Source: an uncultured Lachnospiraceae bacterium (GTDB lineage Bacteria; Bacillota; Clostridia; Lachnospirales; Lachnospiraceae). Taken from it: a stretch of DNA of 25,130 bases. The translations under genes and the position numbers were made by a program. The notes under the pieces are model-generated. The model was not told where the DNA came from and searched no databases. It worked only from the letters and a program-made list of their open reading frames with translations. Of this stretch, positions 9,136-17,362 are shown piece by piece (the first letter of the stretch is position 1; each line of letters opens with the position of its first letter). The stretch covers positions 23,530-48,659 of the forward strand of contig CAJTQG010000020.1 in the NCBI GenBank assembly GCA_910578605.1, written 5' to 3'.

Positions 9136-9163
9136 ATTATATATCATTTATAAGTTATAACAA
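9136..9163 (-). promoter_or_regulatory. sigma-A-like promoter of argR-recN
   Basis: TTGTTA (9163-9158) and a perfect TATAAT (9141-9136) are separated by 16 bases in the nadK-argR gap. Transcription would begin near 9129, giving a leader of about 28 bases before the TTG start of argR. This favours the shorter argR and gives argR and recN, and perhaps the two genes after recN, a transcript separate from the nusB-nadK run. Confidence 0.7.
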
Positions 9164-9193
9164 GAATTTCCCCAAAATCTATCCATATTTATT

Positions 9194-10069
9194 TTATGTA
9201 TTTCTCATTTTCTGCCGCAATACCTCCATAAAGCTAGTGTCTCCTAACTTTATAATCTTTGTGTGCAGCTTTGATTGATAGATGCGGATACAGTCACCTC
9301 TTTTTACCTGTTCTAACTGTACACCGTCGAAGGCGGCGCACCCTTCTGCCTCCCTTGCCCCGTGTTCTCCTAATCGAATCTCTATCACATCCTCGGGAGA
9401 GAGCACCACACTTCTTGTATTTAAAGTGTGTGCACATATGGGAGTCAGCACAATAAGCTTGGCGCAAGGCTCCACAATAGGTCCACCTGCTGACAAATTA
9501 TATGCAGTGGAGCCGGTTGGCGTGGATACAATCATACCGTCCGCCTTGTACTGGTTCATCACACTTCCATTAACACATATTTGAAAATCCAGCACATGCA
9601 TATCCCTTGTGCGGTTCAACACAATATCATTGAGGGCAAAGCTTTTGTTGATTTCCTTTTTGTCCCGGACAATCACTCCCTCCAACATCATCCTCTGCTG
9701 AATCTCAAAATCCTCCGCAATCAGCTTGTCCAAAGTATCCTCCAAGGGCTCTCTCTCCTGGGCCAAATATCCAAGGGTTCCAAAATTGATGCCGATAATT
9801 GGGATTTGAAGCTGCACCAAATCCCTGGCAGCCTGAATTAAGGTGCCGTCTCCCCCTACCGATATAATACATTGCGTCTTAGGAGGCACCATAGCTGGGT
9901 TTGTATATAGATACGCTTGTTCCTGTATGTCTCCCCGGACTTTTTTTTTGACATCATGACAGCGAATCTGACAGCTTGCTCCTTTTTTCTCTAAATAATT
10001 TTGAATTCGATATGCTTCCCTGTGCTGTATATCCTTATCGTCATTTGAAATTACATAAAAATGCTCCAT
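9194..10069 (-). CDS. nadK: NAD kinase
   Basis: The product phosphorylates NAD to NADP in the cytoplasm using ATP or polyphosphate. The 291-residue length is typical. The phosphate-binding GGDGT motif is at residues 72-76. GINFGTLGYLA follows, then the NAD-contacting ALNDIVLNR, and the conserved block DGMIVSTPTGSTAYNLSAGG. The ATG at 10069 has GGAGG 5 bases upstream. It starts 12 bases after tlyA stops, consistent with one operon. NADP supply fits beside the reductive isoprenoid pathway genes, but the neighbourhood is a general clostridial arrangement rather than a dedicated pathway. Confidence 0.97.
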   Translation of the reverse strand: MEHFYVISNDDKDIQHREAYRIQNYLEKKGASCQIRCHDVKKKVRGDIQEQAYLYTNPAMVPPKTQCIISVGGDGTLIQAARDLVQLQIPIIGINFGTLGYLAQEREPLEDTLDKLIAEDFEIQQRMMLEGVIVRDKKEINKSFALNDIVLNRTRDMHVLDFQICVNGSVMNQYKADGMIVSTPTGSTAYNLSAGGPIVEPCAKLIVLTPICAHTLNTRSVVLSPEDVIEIRLGEHGAREAEGCAAFDGVQLEQVKRGDCIRIYQSKLHTKIIKLGDTSFMEVLRQKMRNT

Positions 10070-10081
10070 ACCTGCCTCCCT

Positions 10082-10921
10082 CTATCTATCTAAAGTCTGG
10101 TGTGACCTTGCAATCAAAGCTTCTATTTGTCTTAACATATCTTCCTTCAACTCATTCCCCTCCGCTTTTATATCCTCTGCCTGTTCTTGTTGGTCTCCCT
10201 TTTGTAAATGCATTAAATATTCTATATTGCCCTCTGGGCCCTTTATGGGGGAAAAATCCAAATGCAGCACATGAAAACCAAGGGCAATGGCAAACTTTAC
10301 AGTTTCCTCCACCACCTCACAGTGTACCTTGCTGTCCCGAACCACTCCCTTTTTTCCTACTTTTTCCCTTCCCGCTTCAAATTGAGGCTTTATGAGGCAT
10401 ACCATTTCCCCCTGTTCTCTCATCAGTTCTTTTACCGGAGGGAGAACCTTCTGAAGGGAAATAAACGAGACGTCAATGGACACAAAATCCACCTTCTCCT
10501 CAATATCCTTTGGTGTCACATAGCGGATATTGGTTTTTTCCATACATACTACACGCTCGTCATTGCGCAGCTTCCAGGCAAGCTGCCCATGTCCCACATC
10601 GACAGCGTACACCTTTCTTGCCCCATTCATTAACATACAATCTGTAAAACCTCCGGTGCTGGCCCCCACATCCATACAAATCTTATGGTTTAAATCCATT
10701 CCAAATTCCTTCATTGCCTTTTCCAGCTTCAAACCTCCCCTGCTTACATAGGCAAGAGTTTCCTTCACTACAATCTCCGCTTTGTCGTCAAAGGAGGTGC
10801 CTGCTTTGTCCTCCCTCTGCCCTTCCACAAATACATTGCCGCTCATAATCACTGCCTTTGCTTTCTCTCTGGAATCTGCCAGACCTCTCTTCACAAGCAG
10901 TACATCCAATCTCTCTTTCAT
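10082..10921 (-). CDS. tlyA: TlyA-family rRNA 2'-O-methyltransferase
   Basis: TlyA proteins methylate the 2'-OH of a cytidine in 23S rRNA, and in one subgroup also 16S rRNA; they are often mislabelled as hemolysins. At 279 residues there are two parts. An N-terminal S4 RNA-binding domain (about 3-60) starts ERLDVLLVKRGLADSREKAK. An FtsJ/RrmJ-type Rossmann methyltransferase follows. Its SAM motif is DVGASTGGFTDCM (84-96). The catalytic-tetrad region is visible as SRGGLKLEKA (Lys65), VDFVSIDVSFISL and MVCLIKPQFEAGRE. A charged C-terminal tail of about 40 residues follows the domain. There is no N-terminal extension before the S4 domain. The gap from dxs is 5 bases, and the dxs stop lies in the upstream region of this ATG. 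Confidence 0.94.
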   Translation of the reverse strand: MKERLDVLLVKRGLADSREKAKAVIMSGNVFVEGQREDKAGTSFDDKAEIVVKETLAYVSRGGLKLEKAMKEFGMDLNHKICMDVGASTGGFTDCMLMNGARKVYAVDVGHGQLAWKLRNDERVVCMEKTNIRYVTPKDIEEKVDFVSIDVSFISLQKVLPPVKELMREQGEMVCLIKPQFEAGREKVGKKGVVRDSKVHCEVVEETVKFAIALGFHVLHLDFSPIKGPEGNIEYLMHLQKGDQQEQAEDIKAEGNELKEDMLRQIEALIARSHQTLDR

Positions 10922-10926
10922 ATATA

Positions 10927-12798
10927 CTAATCCATCTCCATCAATCCATGTATTTTGTCTAATATACTATCCACATCCAGCCCCACTTCCCTTTGCAGTA
11001 TATCCACACTGCCGTGTTCTACATAGATATTGGGAACTGCCACATTATAGATTTTTTTATGATAACCCATATTGTTCATATAGCGAAGAACCATCTCCCC
11101 AAAACTGCCGTTGATTACATTTTCTTCCATTGTAATAAAATATTCATGACTTTCTGTCAATTCATCCAGCAGGCTCTGATCAAAGGGACGAATAAATCTA
11201 ACATTAACCAGCGTCACATAATATCCCTCCTTCTTCAAGCATTCTCTCACCTGCTGGGCCAGCTTTACCATATTTCCCACTGCCAGAAGGACTATATCCT
11301 TCTCCTTGTATATCATCTCCGCCTTTCCATAGCAAATAGGCGCCCGAAATTCTGCAAGACCTTGATATGCCTCCCCCCTTGGATACCGAATAGCCAGCGG
11401 TCCGCTGAACTGGGCGGCAAATTCTATTACATCCTCTAACTCCTGTCCGTTTTTCGGCGCAAATATATTCATATTGGGAATACTAGAGAGATAGGAGATA
11501 TCAAAAATACCTTGGTGAGTTTCCCCGTCACCGCCCACTAAACCTGCCCTGTCCACCGCAAAAATTACCGGCAGGTTTTGAATGCACACATCATGTAGAA
11601 TCTGGTCATAGGCTCTCTGCAAAAATGAAGAATACACCGCAAACACCGGTTTCTGCCCGCTTGCCGCCAGACCTGCCGCAAAGGTAACCCCATGCTCCTC
11701 CGCAATACCCACGTCAAAAAAACGATTGGGGTATTCTCTGGAGAATCTTTTTAAGCCGGTACCATCAGGCATAGCGGCTGTGATTGCCACGATTTTTTCA
11801 TTTTTCTTTGCCGCTTTGCAGATTGCCCTGCCGAAACAGTCTGTGTAAGTGGGGTTCACTTTAGGTGTCAGAGGCCTTGCTGTATTTCTGTCAAATGGCT
11901 CCACACCGTGAAATCTAGAAGGGTTTTTCTCTGCCGGAAGATATCCCTTCCCTTTTTTTGTCAATACATGAATGACTACGGGATGATTTAAACGCTTGGC
12001 ATCCCGCAGTATACGCACCATTTTTTTAATGTCATGGCCATCCACAGGCCCTAAATAAGTAATACCCATATCCTCAAACAGCATTCCCTGCTTCTGGACT
12101 ACCAACTGCTTTATGCCGCTTTTTGTCTTTTTAATCTGCCTTACCATCTTCTCCCCAAGCACTGGGATTTTATTTAAGGATTTTGCCACCTCCACCTTCA
12201 TGCCGTTGTAAAATTCTCCCGCCCGAAGGTTACTAAGATAATTAGAAAAACCACCTACGTTTTCCGAGATGGACATATGATTATCGTTTAATATTATGAT
12301 AAAATTTCTCTTTAGAGAAGAAGCATTATTCAGCGCCTCAAATGCCATTCCTCCTGTGAAAGCACCGTCGCCGATCACTGCCACCACCGTACTGTCATCC
12401 CCGTTTAACATATTGCCGTTGACAATCCCCAAAGCCGCAGAGATAGAAGTGGAGCTGTGTCCTGTGTCAAAACAGTCGCTGTTGCTCTCCCGCCGCTTTG
12501 GAAAACCGCTCATTCCCCCATAGGTGCGCAGTCCCCCAAACTCCTCTTTTCTTCCGGTGAGAAGTTTGTGCGTGTACGCCTGGTGACCTACATCCCACAC
12601 TATTTTATCCTTAGGCAAATTTAAGGCAATGTGAAGGGCCATTGTCAGCTCCACCACTCCAAGATTGGAGGCAAGATGGCCTCCGCTTCGGCTAATTTTG
12701 CTGATTAGAAATTCTCTGATTTCCTGAGCCAGTGCCTGATAATCCTCCTCTTTAATTTTTTTTATATCATTTGTAGCATTTATCCTGTCTAAAATCAT
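10927..12798 (-). CDS. dxs: 1-deoxy-D-xylulose-5-phosphate synthase
   Basis: Dxs condenses pyruvate with glyceraldehyde-3-phosphate, using thiamine diphosphate, in the first step of the methylerythritol phosphate isoprenoid pathway. The 623-residue length is full. Visible blocks are HLASNLGVVELTMALH (from 41), the thiamine-binding GDGAFTGGMAFEALNNAS (143-160), GIAEEHGVTFAAGLA with its catalytic Glu, and DRAGLVGGDGETHQGIFD. ATG 12798 follows an AGGTG site. It sits 13 bases after ispA, so precursor formation and prenyl chain elongation are encoded together. Thiamine, deoxyxylulose and pyridoxine pathways share this product, but no such genes are adjacent. Confidence 0.97.
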   Translation of the reverse strand: MILDRINATNDIKKIKEEDYQALAQEIREFLISKISRSGGHLASNLGVVELTMALHIALNLPKDKIVWDVGHQAYTHKLLTGRKEEFGGLRTYGGMSGFPKRRESNSDCFDTGHSSTSISAALGIVNGNMLNGDDSTVVAVIGDGAFTGGMAFEALNNASSLKRNFIIILNDNHMSISENVGGFSNYLSNLRAGEFYNGMKVEVAKSLNKIPVLGEKMVRQIKKTKSGIKQLVVQKQGMLFEDMGITYLGPVDGHDIKKMVRILRDAKRLNHPVVIHVLTKKGKGYLPAEKNPSRFHGVEPFDRNTARPLTPKVNPTYTDCFGRAICKAAKKNEKIVAITAAMPDGTGLKRFSREYPNRFFDVGIAEEHGVTFAAGLAASGQKPVFAVYSSFLQRAYDQILHDVCIQNLPVIFAVDRAGLVGGDGETHQGIFDISYLSSIPNMNIFAPKNGQELEDVIEFAAQFSGPLAIRYPRGEAYQGLAEFRAPICYGKAEMIYKEKDIVLLAVGNMVKLAQQVRECLKKEGYYVTLVNVRFIRPFDQSLLDELTESHEYFITMEENVINGSFGEMVLRYMNNMGYHKKIYNVAVPNIYVEHGSVDILQREVGLDVDSILDKIHGLMEMD

Positions 12799-12811
12799 AT
12801 ATCACACCTGC

Positions 12812-13708
12812 TTATTTCTTCCTTTGAACCAAACCTATCAACAATTCTTTTAAAAACGGATTCTCTGCCTGCAGCATACCCATCTGCTCCACAGCCTGCC
12901 CGGTGAGCAGCTCCACATCCCTTGAAGCTTTTTCTAGTCCATAAATTGTCACATAAGTCATTTTTTTATTTTTTTCGTCGCTGTGAACCGGTTTTCCCAA
13001 TACCTGGGTAGTGCTGGTTATATCCAATATGTCGTCCTGTATCTGAAATGCCATGCCGATTTTTAAAGCAATCTGCTTTAACAATTCTATTTGCTCATCT
13101 CCAGCTCCCGCCAATATTGCGCCTATCTCCATGGATGCCTCTATAAGAGCCCCCGTTTTCAGGCGATAGATAAATTCTAACTGTTCCGGTGACACTTCCT
13201 TGCCCTCCATCTGTACATCCACCACCTGTCCTCCAAGCATACCATACACGCCGGACTTTCCAGCCAACACAGAAAGCGCTTTTATGGCAGCAGCCTTATC
13301 CTCACTTTTCATTGCTCCTAAGGCTGCCACCTCAAAGGCATAATTGAGCAAGGCATCCCCCGCCAAAATCCCCATTGCCTCCCCATACTGCTTGTGGGTA
13401 GTAAGCCGTCCTCTCCTGTAATCATCGTTATCCATAGCAGGAAGATCGTCATGAACCAAGCTGTAAGTATGAATCATCTCCATGGCAGCCATATAACATT
13501 TTACCGTCTCATCCGCCTTCTGCCTGCCTGAAAACATGCGCCACGTCTCCAGCAGCATCATAGGACGCAGACGTTTTCCTCCCGCCATCAAGCTGTACTC
13601 CATAGCTTCCTGAATTTCCTTTTGCATTTCACAATTCTTAGGAAGCTTCTCTAGCAATATCTTTTCTATCTCTTTTTTATTATTTTCTAATTGTTCTTTA
13701 AAGCTCAT
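12812..13708 (-). CDS. ispA: polyprenyl (farnesyl/geranyl) diphosphate synthase
   Basis: A trans-prenyltransferase that adds isopentenyl diphosphate to dimethylallyl and geranyl diphosphate, supplying farnesyl diphosphate for undecaprenyl carriers and quinones. The first aspartate-rich motif reads HDDLPAMDNDDYRRGR, the second reads FQIQDDILD, and GGKRLRPMM lies near the N-terminus. The length (298 residues) fits IspA. Two ATGs are adjacent (13711 and 13708). I chose the second because GAGGG then lies 5 bases upstream instead of 2. The start overlaps the end of xseB by 11 bases, implying translational coupling. Chain length cannot be read with certainty; farnesyl is the family default. Confidence 0.94.
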   Translation of the reverse strand: MSFKEQLENNKKEIEKILLEKLPKNCEMQKEIQEAMEYSLMAGGKRLRPMMLLETWRMFSGRQKADETVKCYMAAMEMIHTYSLVHDDLPAMDNDDYRRGRLTTHKQYGEAMGILAGDALLNYAFEVAALGAMKSEDKAAAIKALSVLAGKSGVYGMLGGQVVDVQMEGKEVSPEQLEFIYRLKTGALIEASMEIGAILAGAGDEQIELLKQIALKIGMAFQIQDDILDITSTTQVLGKPVHSDEKNKKMTYVTIYGLEKASRDVELLTGQAVEQMGMLQAENPFLKELLIGLVQRKK

Positions 13709-13898
13709 CATTGCCCTCTAACACCACCAATTTTTTTTCTACTTGCTCTATTTTCTTATCACAAAGCTGTACCAGCTTCATTCCCTCCTGGTACATTTTA
13801 AAAGATTCCTCTAATGTCACATTCTCCTCATCCATCTTTCCCAACAATTGATTGAGCTGCTCCATTGCCTCCTCCAATGTCATTTGTGCCTTTGCCAT
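13698..13898 (-). CDS. xseB: exodeoxyribonuclease VII small subunit
   Basis: The small helical subunit of exonuclease VII, which degrades single-stranded DNA from either end with several XseB bound per XseA. The 66 residues match the family: TLEEAMEQLNQLLGKMDEEN, then LEESFKMYQEGMKLVQLC and a final helix with VEKKL. AGGAGG lies only 2 bases before ATG 13898, closer than usual. The internal ATG at 13883 would leave a shorter N-terminus than normal, so I keep the first. It follows xseA by 55 bases and overlaps ispA. Confidence 0.94.
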   Translation of the reverse strand: MAKAQMTLEEAMEQLNQLLGKMDEENVTLEESFKMYQEGMKLVQLCDKKIEQVEKKLVVLEGNDEL

Positions 13899-13953
13899 AT
13901 CCTCCTGTCACCGCCTTTTCTATATATTTTAACCTTACATCCATCCTTATGAT

Positions 13954-15162
13954 TTATCTTGCTTTTGTCGGCTTTCGCTCTGTCACTTTTGTCTTAGCCT
14001 GTCCGTCCCGAAAGGTCAATGTCAACTCCTCATCCGCCTCTATTTGTGCAATAGAGTGTATTGACTGTCCCTCCTGATTATTCACATAGGCAAATCCCCC
14101 TGACAATCTTTTCAGAGGAGATACCCCTTCTAGTCTCTGCACATATAAGGCAAGCTTATGCCTTGTTGACTGCACCTTTCCGTGAATCTGCTCCTGTAAT
14201 TTTTCCTGCATATTGCTCACATATTGTTTTTTCTGCAAAAGCTTATGCCTTGGACTTTGATGTTTCAAGCGCAGAGATATATTTTCCAATTTGCTTCTTG
14301 ACATATGGAGCCTTCTATTCATATGAAGCAGCAGACTATACTGATATTCCGACAGGCGCTGGGCAAACAGGTTATATTCGAACACTGCCATCTCGGCGGC
14401 AGCCGAAGGCGTGGGTGCTCTCATGTCCGCCACAAAATCTGCGATAGTGACATCCGTCTCGTGCCCAACAGCAGAAATAATAGGTATCGGACACTCAAAA
14501 ATCGCTCTCGCCACCAGCTCCTCATTGAACGCCCACAAATCTTCAATAGAACCTCCCCCCCTGCCTACAATGATGACATCCACATTCTGCTGGGCAAGAC
14601 AGTGAATCCCATTGACAATACTTGGCACTGCTCCTTCTCCCTGTACAAGAGCCGGATATAAAATCAACTGCACATAAGGATTTCTCCTATGAGAAATATT
14701 GATAATATCTTGAATCGCCGCCCCTGTGCTGGCAGTCACTACGCCAACTCTCATGGCAAACTGAGGAATGGGCTGTTTATATTGCTTATCAAACATTCCC
14801 ATTTCCTCCAAGGCTGTCTTTAACTCCTCAAATTTTTGATATAATTCACCGGCGCCGTCCAACTCTATCTCCTTGGCATAAAGCTGATATTTTCCGTCTC
14901 TCTCATATACGTTTACACTGCCATGCACTTTAATTTTCTGCCCTTCCTTCATTGTAAAGGTCAAACCTTTTCGGTTTCCAGCAAACATAACACAAGCTAT
15001 CACGCCGGAGGCATCCTTCAATGTAAAATAAATATGACCAGATGTGTGGTATTTGCAGTTTGAAACCTCCCCCTTCACCCAAACATTCTGCAGCATAAAG
15101 TCCTGAGTAAACATATTTTTTATGTAAGCGTTGATTTTGCCTACTGTATATACACTTGCCAT
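13954..15162 (-). CDS. xseA: exodeoxyribonuclease VII large subunit
   Basis: The catalytic subunit of exonuclease VII. The N-terminal OB-fold (about 1-105) contains NVWVKGEVSNCKYHTSGHIY. The nuclease domain has VGVVTASTGAAIQDI, DVIIVGRGGGSIEDLWAFN and ISAVGHETDVTIADFVADM followed by RAPTPSAAAEMAV. A long coiled coil (about 260-350) binds XseB, and a short beta-rich tail ends the 402 residues. The ATG shares its A with the last base of the nusB stop (TAATG), and GGAGG lies just upstream, so translation is coupled to nusB. Overproduction without XseB is toxic in E. coli, which fits the adjacent subunit gene. Confidence 0.97.
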   Translation of the reverse strand: MASVYTVGKINAYIKNMFTQDFMLQNVWVKGEVSNCKYHTSGHIYFTLKDASGVIACVMFAGNRKGLTFTMKEGQKIKVHGSVNVYERDGKYQLYAKEIELDGAGELYQKFEELKTALEEMGMFDKQYKQPIPQFAMRVGVVTASTGAAIQDIINISHRRNPYVQLILYPALVQGEGAVPSIVNGIHCLAQQNVDVIIVGRGGGSIEDLWAFNEELVARAIFECPIPIISAVGHETDVTIADFVADMRAPTPSAAAEMAVFEYNLFAQRLSEYQYSLLLHMNRRLHMSRSKLENISLRLKHQSPRHKLLQKKQYVSNMQEKLQEQIHGKVQSTRHKLALYVQRLEGVSPLKRLSGGFAYVNNQEGQSIHSIAQIEADEELTLTFRDGQAKTKVTERKPTKAR

Positions 15163-15614
15163 TATACCTCCAAACCGGTTGTCAGCTTAGCTAGTATACC
15201 ATTTACAAAGGATTGAGAGCTTTCCCCTCCAAATTTCTTTGCCAGCTCCACCGCCTCGTTAATTGCCACCTTTACCGGCACACTCTCATCATACAGCATT
15301 TCATAATATGCCAGACGAATAATGGTCAAATCCACCTTTCCCATACGTGAAATGCTCCATCCAACAGATACCGAATCAATCTGCTTGTCCAACTCTGTCA
15401 GCTTATCAAAGATATGACAAAGCCGCTCCTTTATATATTCCCTTTCCTTTGGCTTTGCCTCAACAGAAGGCACAAGCTCTTCCTCTTCTTCCTGCTTTTG
15501 TCTATTGATATCCTGAAAATAAAACTCTAACTGTTCTTCCCTCTCATTCTCTGGATAAAACCCAAGACAAAACAGGGCACAAAATACATGTTCTCTCAGC
15601 TCACTTCTTCGCAT
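15162..15614 (-). CDS. nusB: NusB transcription antitermination factor
   Basis: NusB pairs with S10 (NusE) on boxA RNA to prevent early termination, chiefly in rRNA operons. The protein is all-helical: MRRSELREHVFCALFCLGF at the start, and VDLTIIRLAYYEMLYDESVP plus VAINEAVELAKKFGGE with SFVNGILAKL at the end. I start it at ATG 15614 (150 residues), since NusB normally opens with an RRxxRE segment. An ATG at 15641 would add nine residues unlike the family, and its GGA site is too close. AAAGGA lies 12 bases before the chosen start, somewhat far. The middle holds an acidic insert (about 45-60, QEEEEELV). It is separated from the Asp23-family gene by a terminator. Confidence 0.95.
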   Translation of the reverse strand: MRRSELREHVFCALFCLGFYPENEREEQLEFYFQDINRQKQEEEEELVPSVEAKPKEREYIKERLCHIFDKLTELDKQIDSVSVGWSISRMGKVDLTIIRLAYYEMLYDESVPVKVAINEAVELAKKFGGESSQSFVNGILAKLTTGLEV

Positions 15615-15658
15615 AATATTTGTAATTCCTTTCAAAGTCATTTCCTAAATAAAGTAAG

Positions 15659-15686
15659 AAAAAAGGATGCCAAAAACAGACATCCT
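15659..15686 (-). terminator. intrinsic terminator after the Asp23-family gene
   Basis: On the minus strand AGGATGTC (15686-15679) pairs with GGCATCCT (15671-15664), with one G-U pair and a 7-base loop, followed directly by a run of six T. It lies 15 bases after the Asp23-family stop. It should end or attenuate that transcript, leaving nusB to read-through or to a weaker promoter. Confidence 0.75.
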
Positions 15687-15701
15687 CCTTCTTAAATCCG
15701 T

Positions 15702-16079
15702 TTATGCATTACCTTTTTCAATGTTCACACTAGCAATTCGCACATTTACCTCAGTTACATTCAGTCCGGTCATTGTCTCAATTGCATTCTTCACCTTATC
15801 CTGCACCTTGGTACATACCTTTGGTATACTATATCCATAATCCAAACATAATGTCAAGTCAACAGATACACCGTTCTCTCCCACTACTACTTTAACACCC
15901 TTAGACAAATTTTTCATTCCAAGCTTAGATACCAGCTCATTGGTAATATTGCCGGCCATAGCATATACGCCCTCTACCTCTGTAGCAGCCAAGCCTGCAA
16001 TAATTGCCACTACGTCATCTGCAATCTGCACTTCTCCGATAGAGCTGTTGTTTATGTTATCCGTGTAACCTTTTTCCAC
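15702..16079 (-). CDS. Asp23/Gls24 family envelope stress protein
   Basis: A 125-residue cytoplasmic protein of the Asp23/Gls24 (DUF322) family, whose members assemble near the membrane and respond to envelope or alkaline stress. The family pattern is plain: GEVQIADDVVAIIAGLAATE, VEGVYAMAG, GVKVVVGENGVSVDLTL with YGYSIPKV, and GLNVTEVNVRIASV at the end. GTG 16079 follows AAGGAGG by about 7 bases, a strong site. The gene has its own good promoter and its own terminator, so it may be expressed far more than nusB behind it. Asp23-family genes next to nusB are common in clostridia, so the position looks ancestral. The exact role here is not known. Confidence 0.92.
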   Translation of the reverse strand: MEKGYTDNINNSSIGEVQIADDVVAIIAGLAATEVEGVYAMAGNITNELVSKLGMKNLSKGVKVVVGENGVSVDLTLCLDYGYSIPKVCTKVQDKVKNAIETMTGLNVTEVNVRIASVNIEKGNA

Positions 16080-16171
16080 GCAAATTCCTCCTTATCACCT
16101 TTTCAAATATTCTCTGCCATAAGTATATCTTATTTTTATAACCGAGTATCTTCACAAGCTACCTGTATTCC

Positions 16172-16199
16172 ATTATAACAAAATCCATCATAAATGCAA
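16172..16199 (-). promoter_or_regulatory. sigma-A-like promoter of the Asp23-family gene
   Basis: TTGCAT (16199-16194) and a perfect TATAAT (16177-16172) are separated by 16 bases. Transcription would start near 16165, about 85 bases before the GTG. It marks the boundary between the surface-glycan cassette and the housekeeping run. Confidence 0.75.
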
Positions 16200-16218
16200 C
16201 CATAATATAGCAAGGCTG

Positions 16219-17343
16219 CTAATAAATTCCTCTTGTTCCCGTATCCTCATCCAATGTATTTAAGTTATATAAAATCAGCACATCACTTACAGGATTATTT
16301 TTTATATACTGGCTTACACCGGTCATATAATATCTGGTATCTAGAACAACAATATTTTCATAATGATTTACCAAAAATGGTACAAAACAATTGGCATAGC
16401 TGTCCTTCACTACCAATAAAGTTTTTCCATTTTTACAATTATTATTATGAATTTCAATCTTGTCATTCAAATTATTTAAAAAATAAGAATATTTATCCTT
16501 CTGCCCCAAATACTCCGGCGCATACAAGCTGTTTGAGGTAATACCTCTGCTGTAGTTCACTGTAAGACAATCCTCCCAATCCTTTGGCAGTATTCTCTCA
16601 ATGGAATCCTTAGGAGCCCCGCTATCATTCACCTTAGAGAAACAAGTTCCCCTAAACTGTTTCGTGACTGTCTTTGGATTTAAAGCCTCCCACTCAAAGG
16701 GAGTAATATCCTTTGTCATGCAGTACTGTCTATATGCCACATAGGCGCCGTAGGTTGTCCAGTGATGGTCTGTCTTATAATAGAGCTGTCTCTTGTCCTT
16801 CTCCTCTGACAGTGCATCCCACACATTAATCATATTGGCATTCAGCCTGTTATTGTAGGTGTTCCACACCTCCCTCTGAATAGATGGCTTGGCAAAGGGC
16901 GGCAGCTTATCCTCATAAATACCAATGGCTGTTGGCACCAGCATTACATCCGCCTTTACTTTTGATTTTTCAAAAAAACGATTCCATCTCTCAATAATTT
17001 CCTCTGTATGAGTGGGTTCTTTATATTTTTCAATCAGGTAACCGTCCTTAGCTAAATACACTTGATTAATTTCCGTTTTTCCAATAGCTCTGCTGTACAA
17101 AGCATACATACTCATAAAACCGTCCCGCATTGCGAAGTGATCACAGGTGTAATCCTCCAGCTCCTCCATATATTTCTTAGACAAAATGGATTTGACAGAA
17201 ATTTTAGGAAACTTAGCAAGATATCTGTTTTCATTTTCCGAAAACTCTATGGCAGGTGTTAATGCAGAGCTGATGGAGAGGGCACAGATAATAATAAAAC
17301 AAACGATGGCTGTGATTTTTTCTATTGATAATTTCATTTGCAT
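16219..17343 (-). CDS. DHHW/AlgX-like extracytoplasmic protein of glycan O-acylation
   Basis: A 374-residue protein with one N-terminal signal anchor (about 8-28) and the rest outside the membrane. The family motif DHHW is at 192-195 within YYKTDHHWTTYGAY. A serine-nucleophile-like segment, LLVVKDSYANCF, puts Ser315 where AlgJ/AlgX/DltD-type SGNH enzymes carry theirs. Other shared runs are RYLAKFPKIS and VYLAKDGYLIEKY. Such proteins pass acyl groups from a membrane MBOAT protein to an exported polymer. Here the MBOAT gene is directly upstream, 19 bases away. ATG 17343 is used; ATG 17337 two codons later is equally possible. It ends the cassette. Substrate and acyl group are not readable. Confidence 0.85.
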   Translation of the reverse strand: MQMKLSIEKITAIVCFIIICALSISSALTPAIEFSENENRYLAKFPKISVKSILSKKYMEELEDYTCDHFAMRDGFMSMYALYSRAIGKTEINQVYLAKDGYLIEKYKEPTHTEEIIERWNRFFEKSKVKADVMLVPTAIGIYEDKLPPFAKPSIQREVWNTYNNRLNANMINVWDALSEEKDKRQLYYKTDHHWTTYGAYVAYRQYCMTKDITPFEWEALNPKTVTKQFRGTCFSKVNDSGAPKDSIERILPKDWEDCLTVNYSRGITSNSLYAPEYLGQKDKYSYFLNNLNDKIEIHNNNCKNGKTLLVVKDSYANCFVPFLVNHYENIVVLDTRYYMTGVSQYIKNNPVSDVLILYNLNTLDEDTGTRGIY

Positions 17344-17362
17344 AGTTCATCATAATCCTTCA

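Noticed and set aside
16203..16216. Small AGCA/TGCT hairpin after the DHHW gene as a terminator
   Set aside because: Four-base stem and no following T run; too weak to call.
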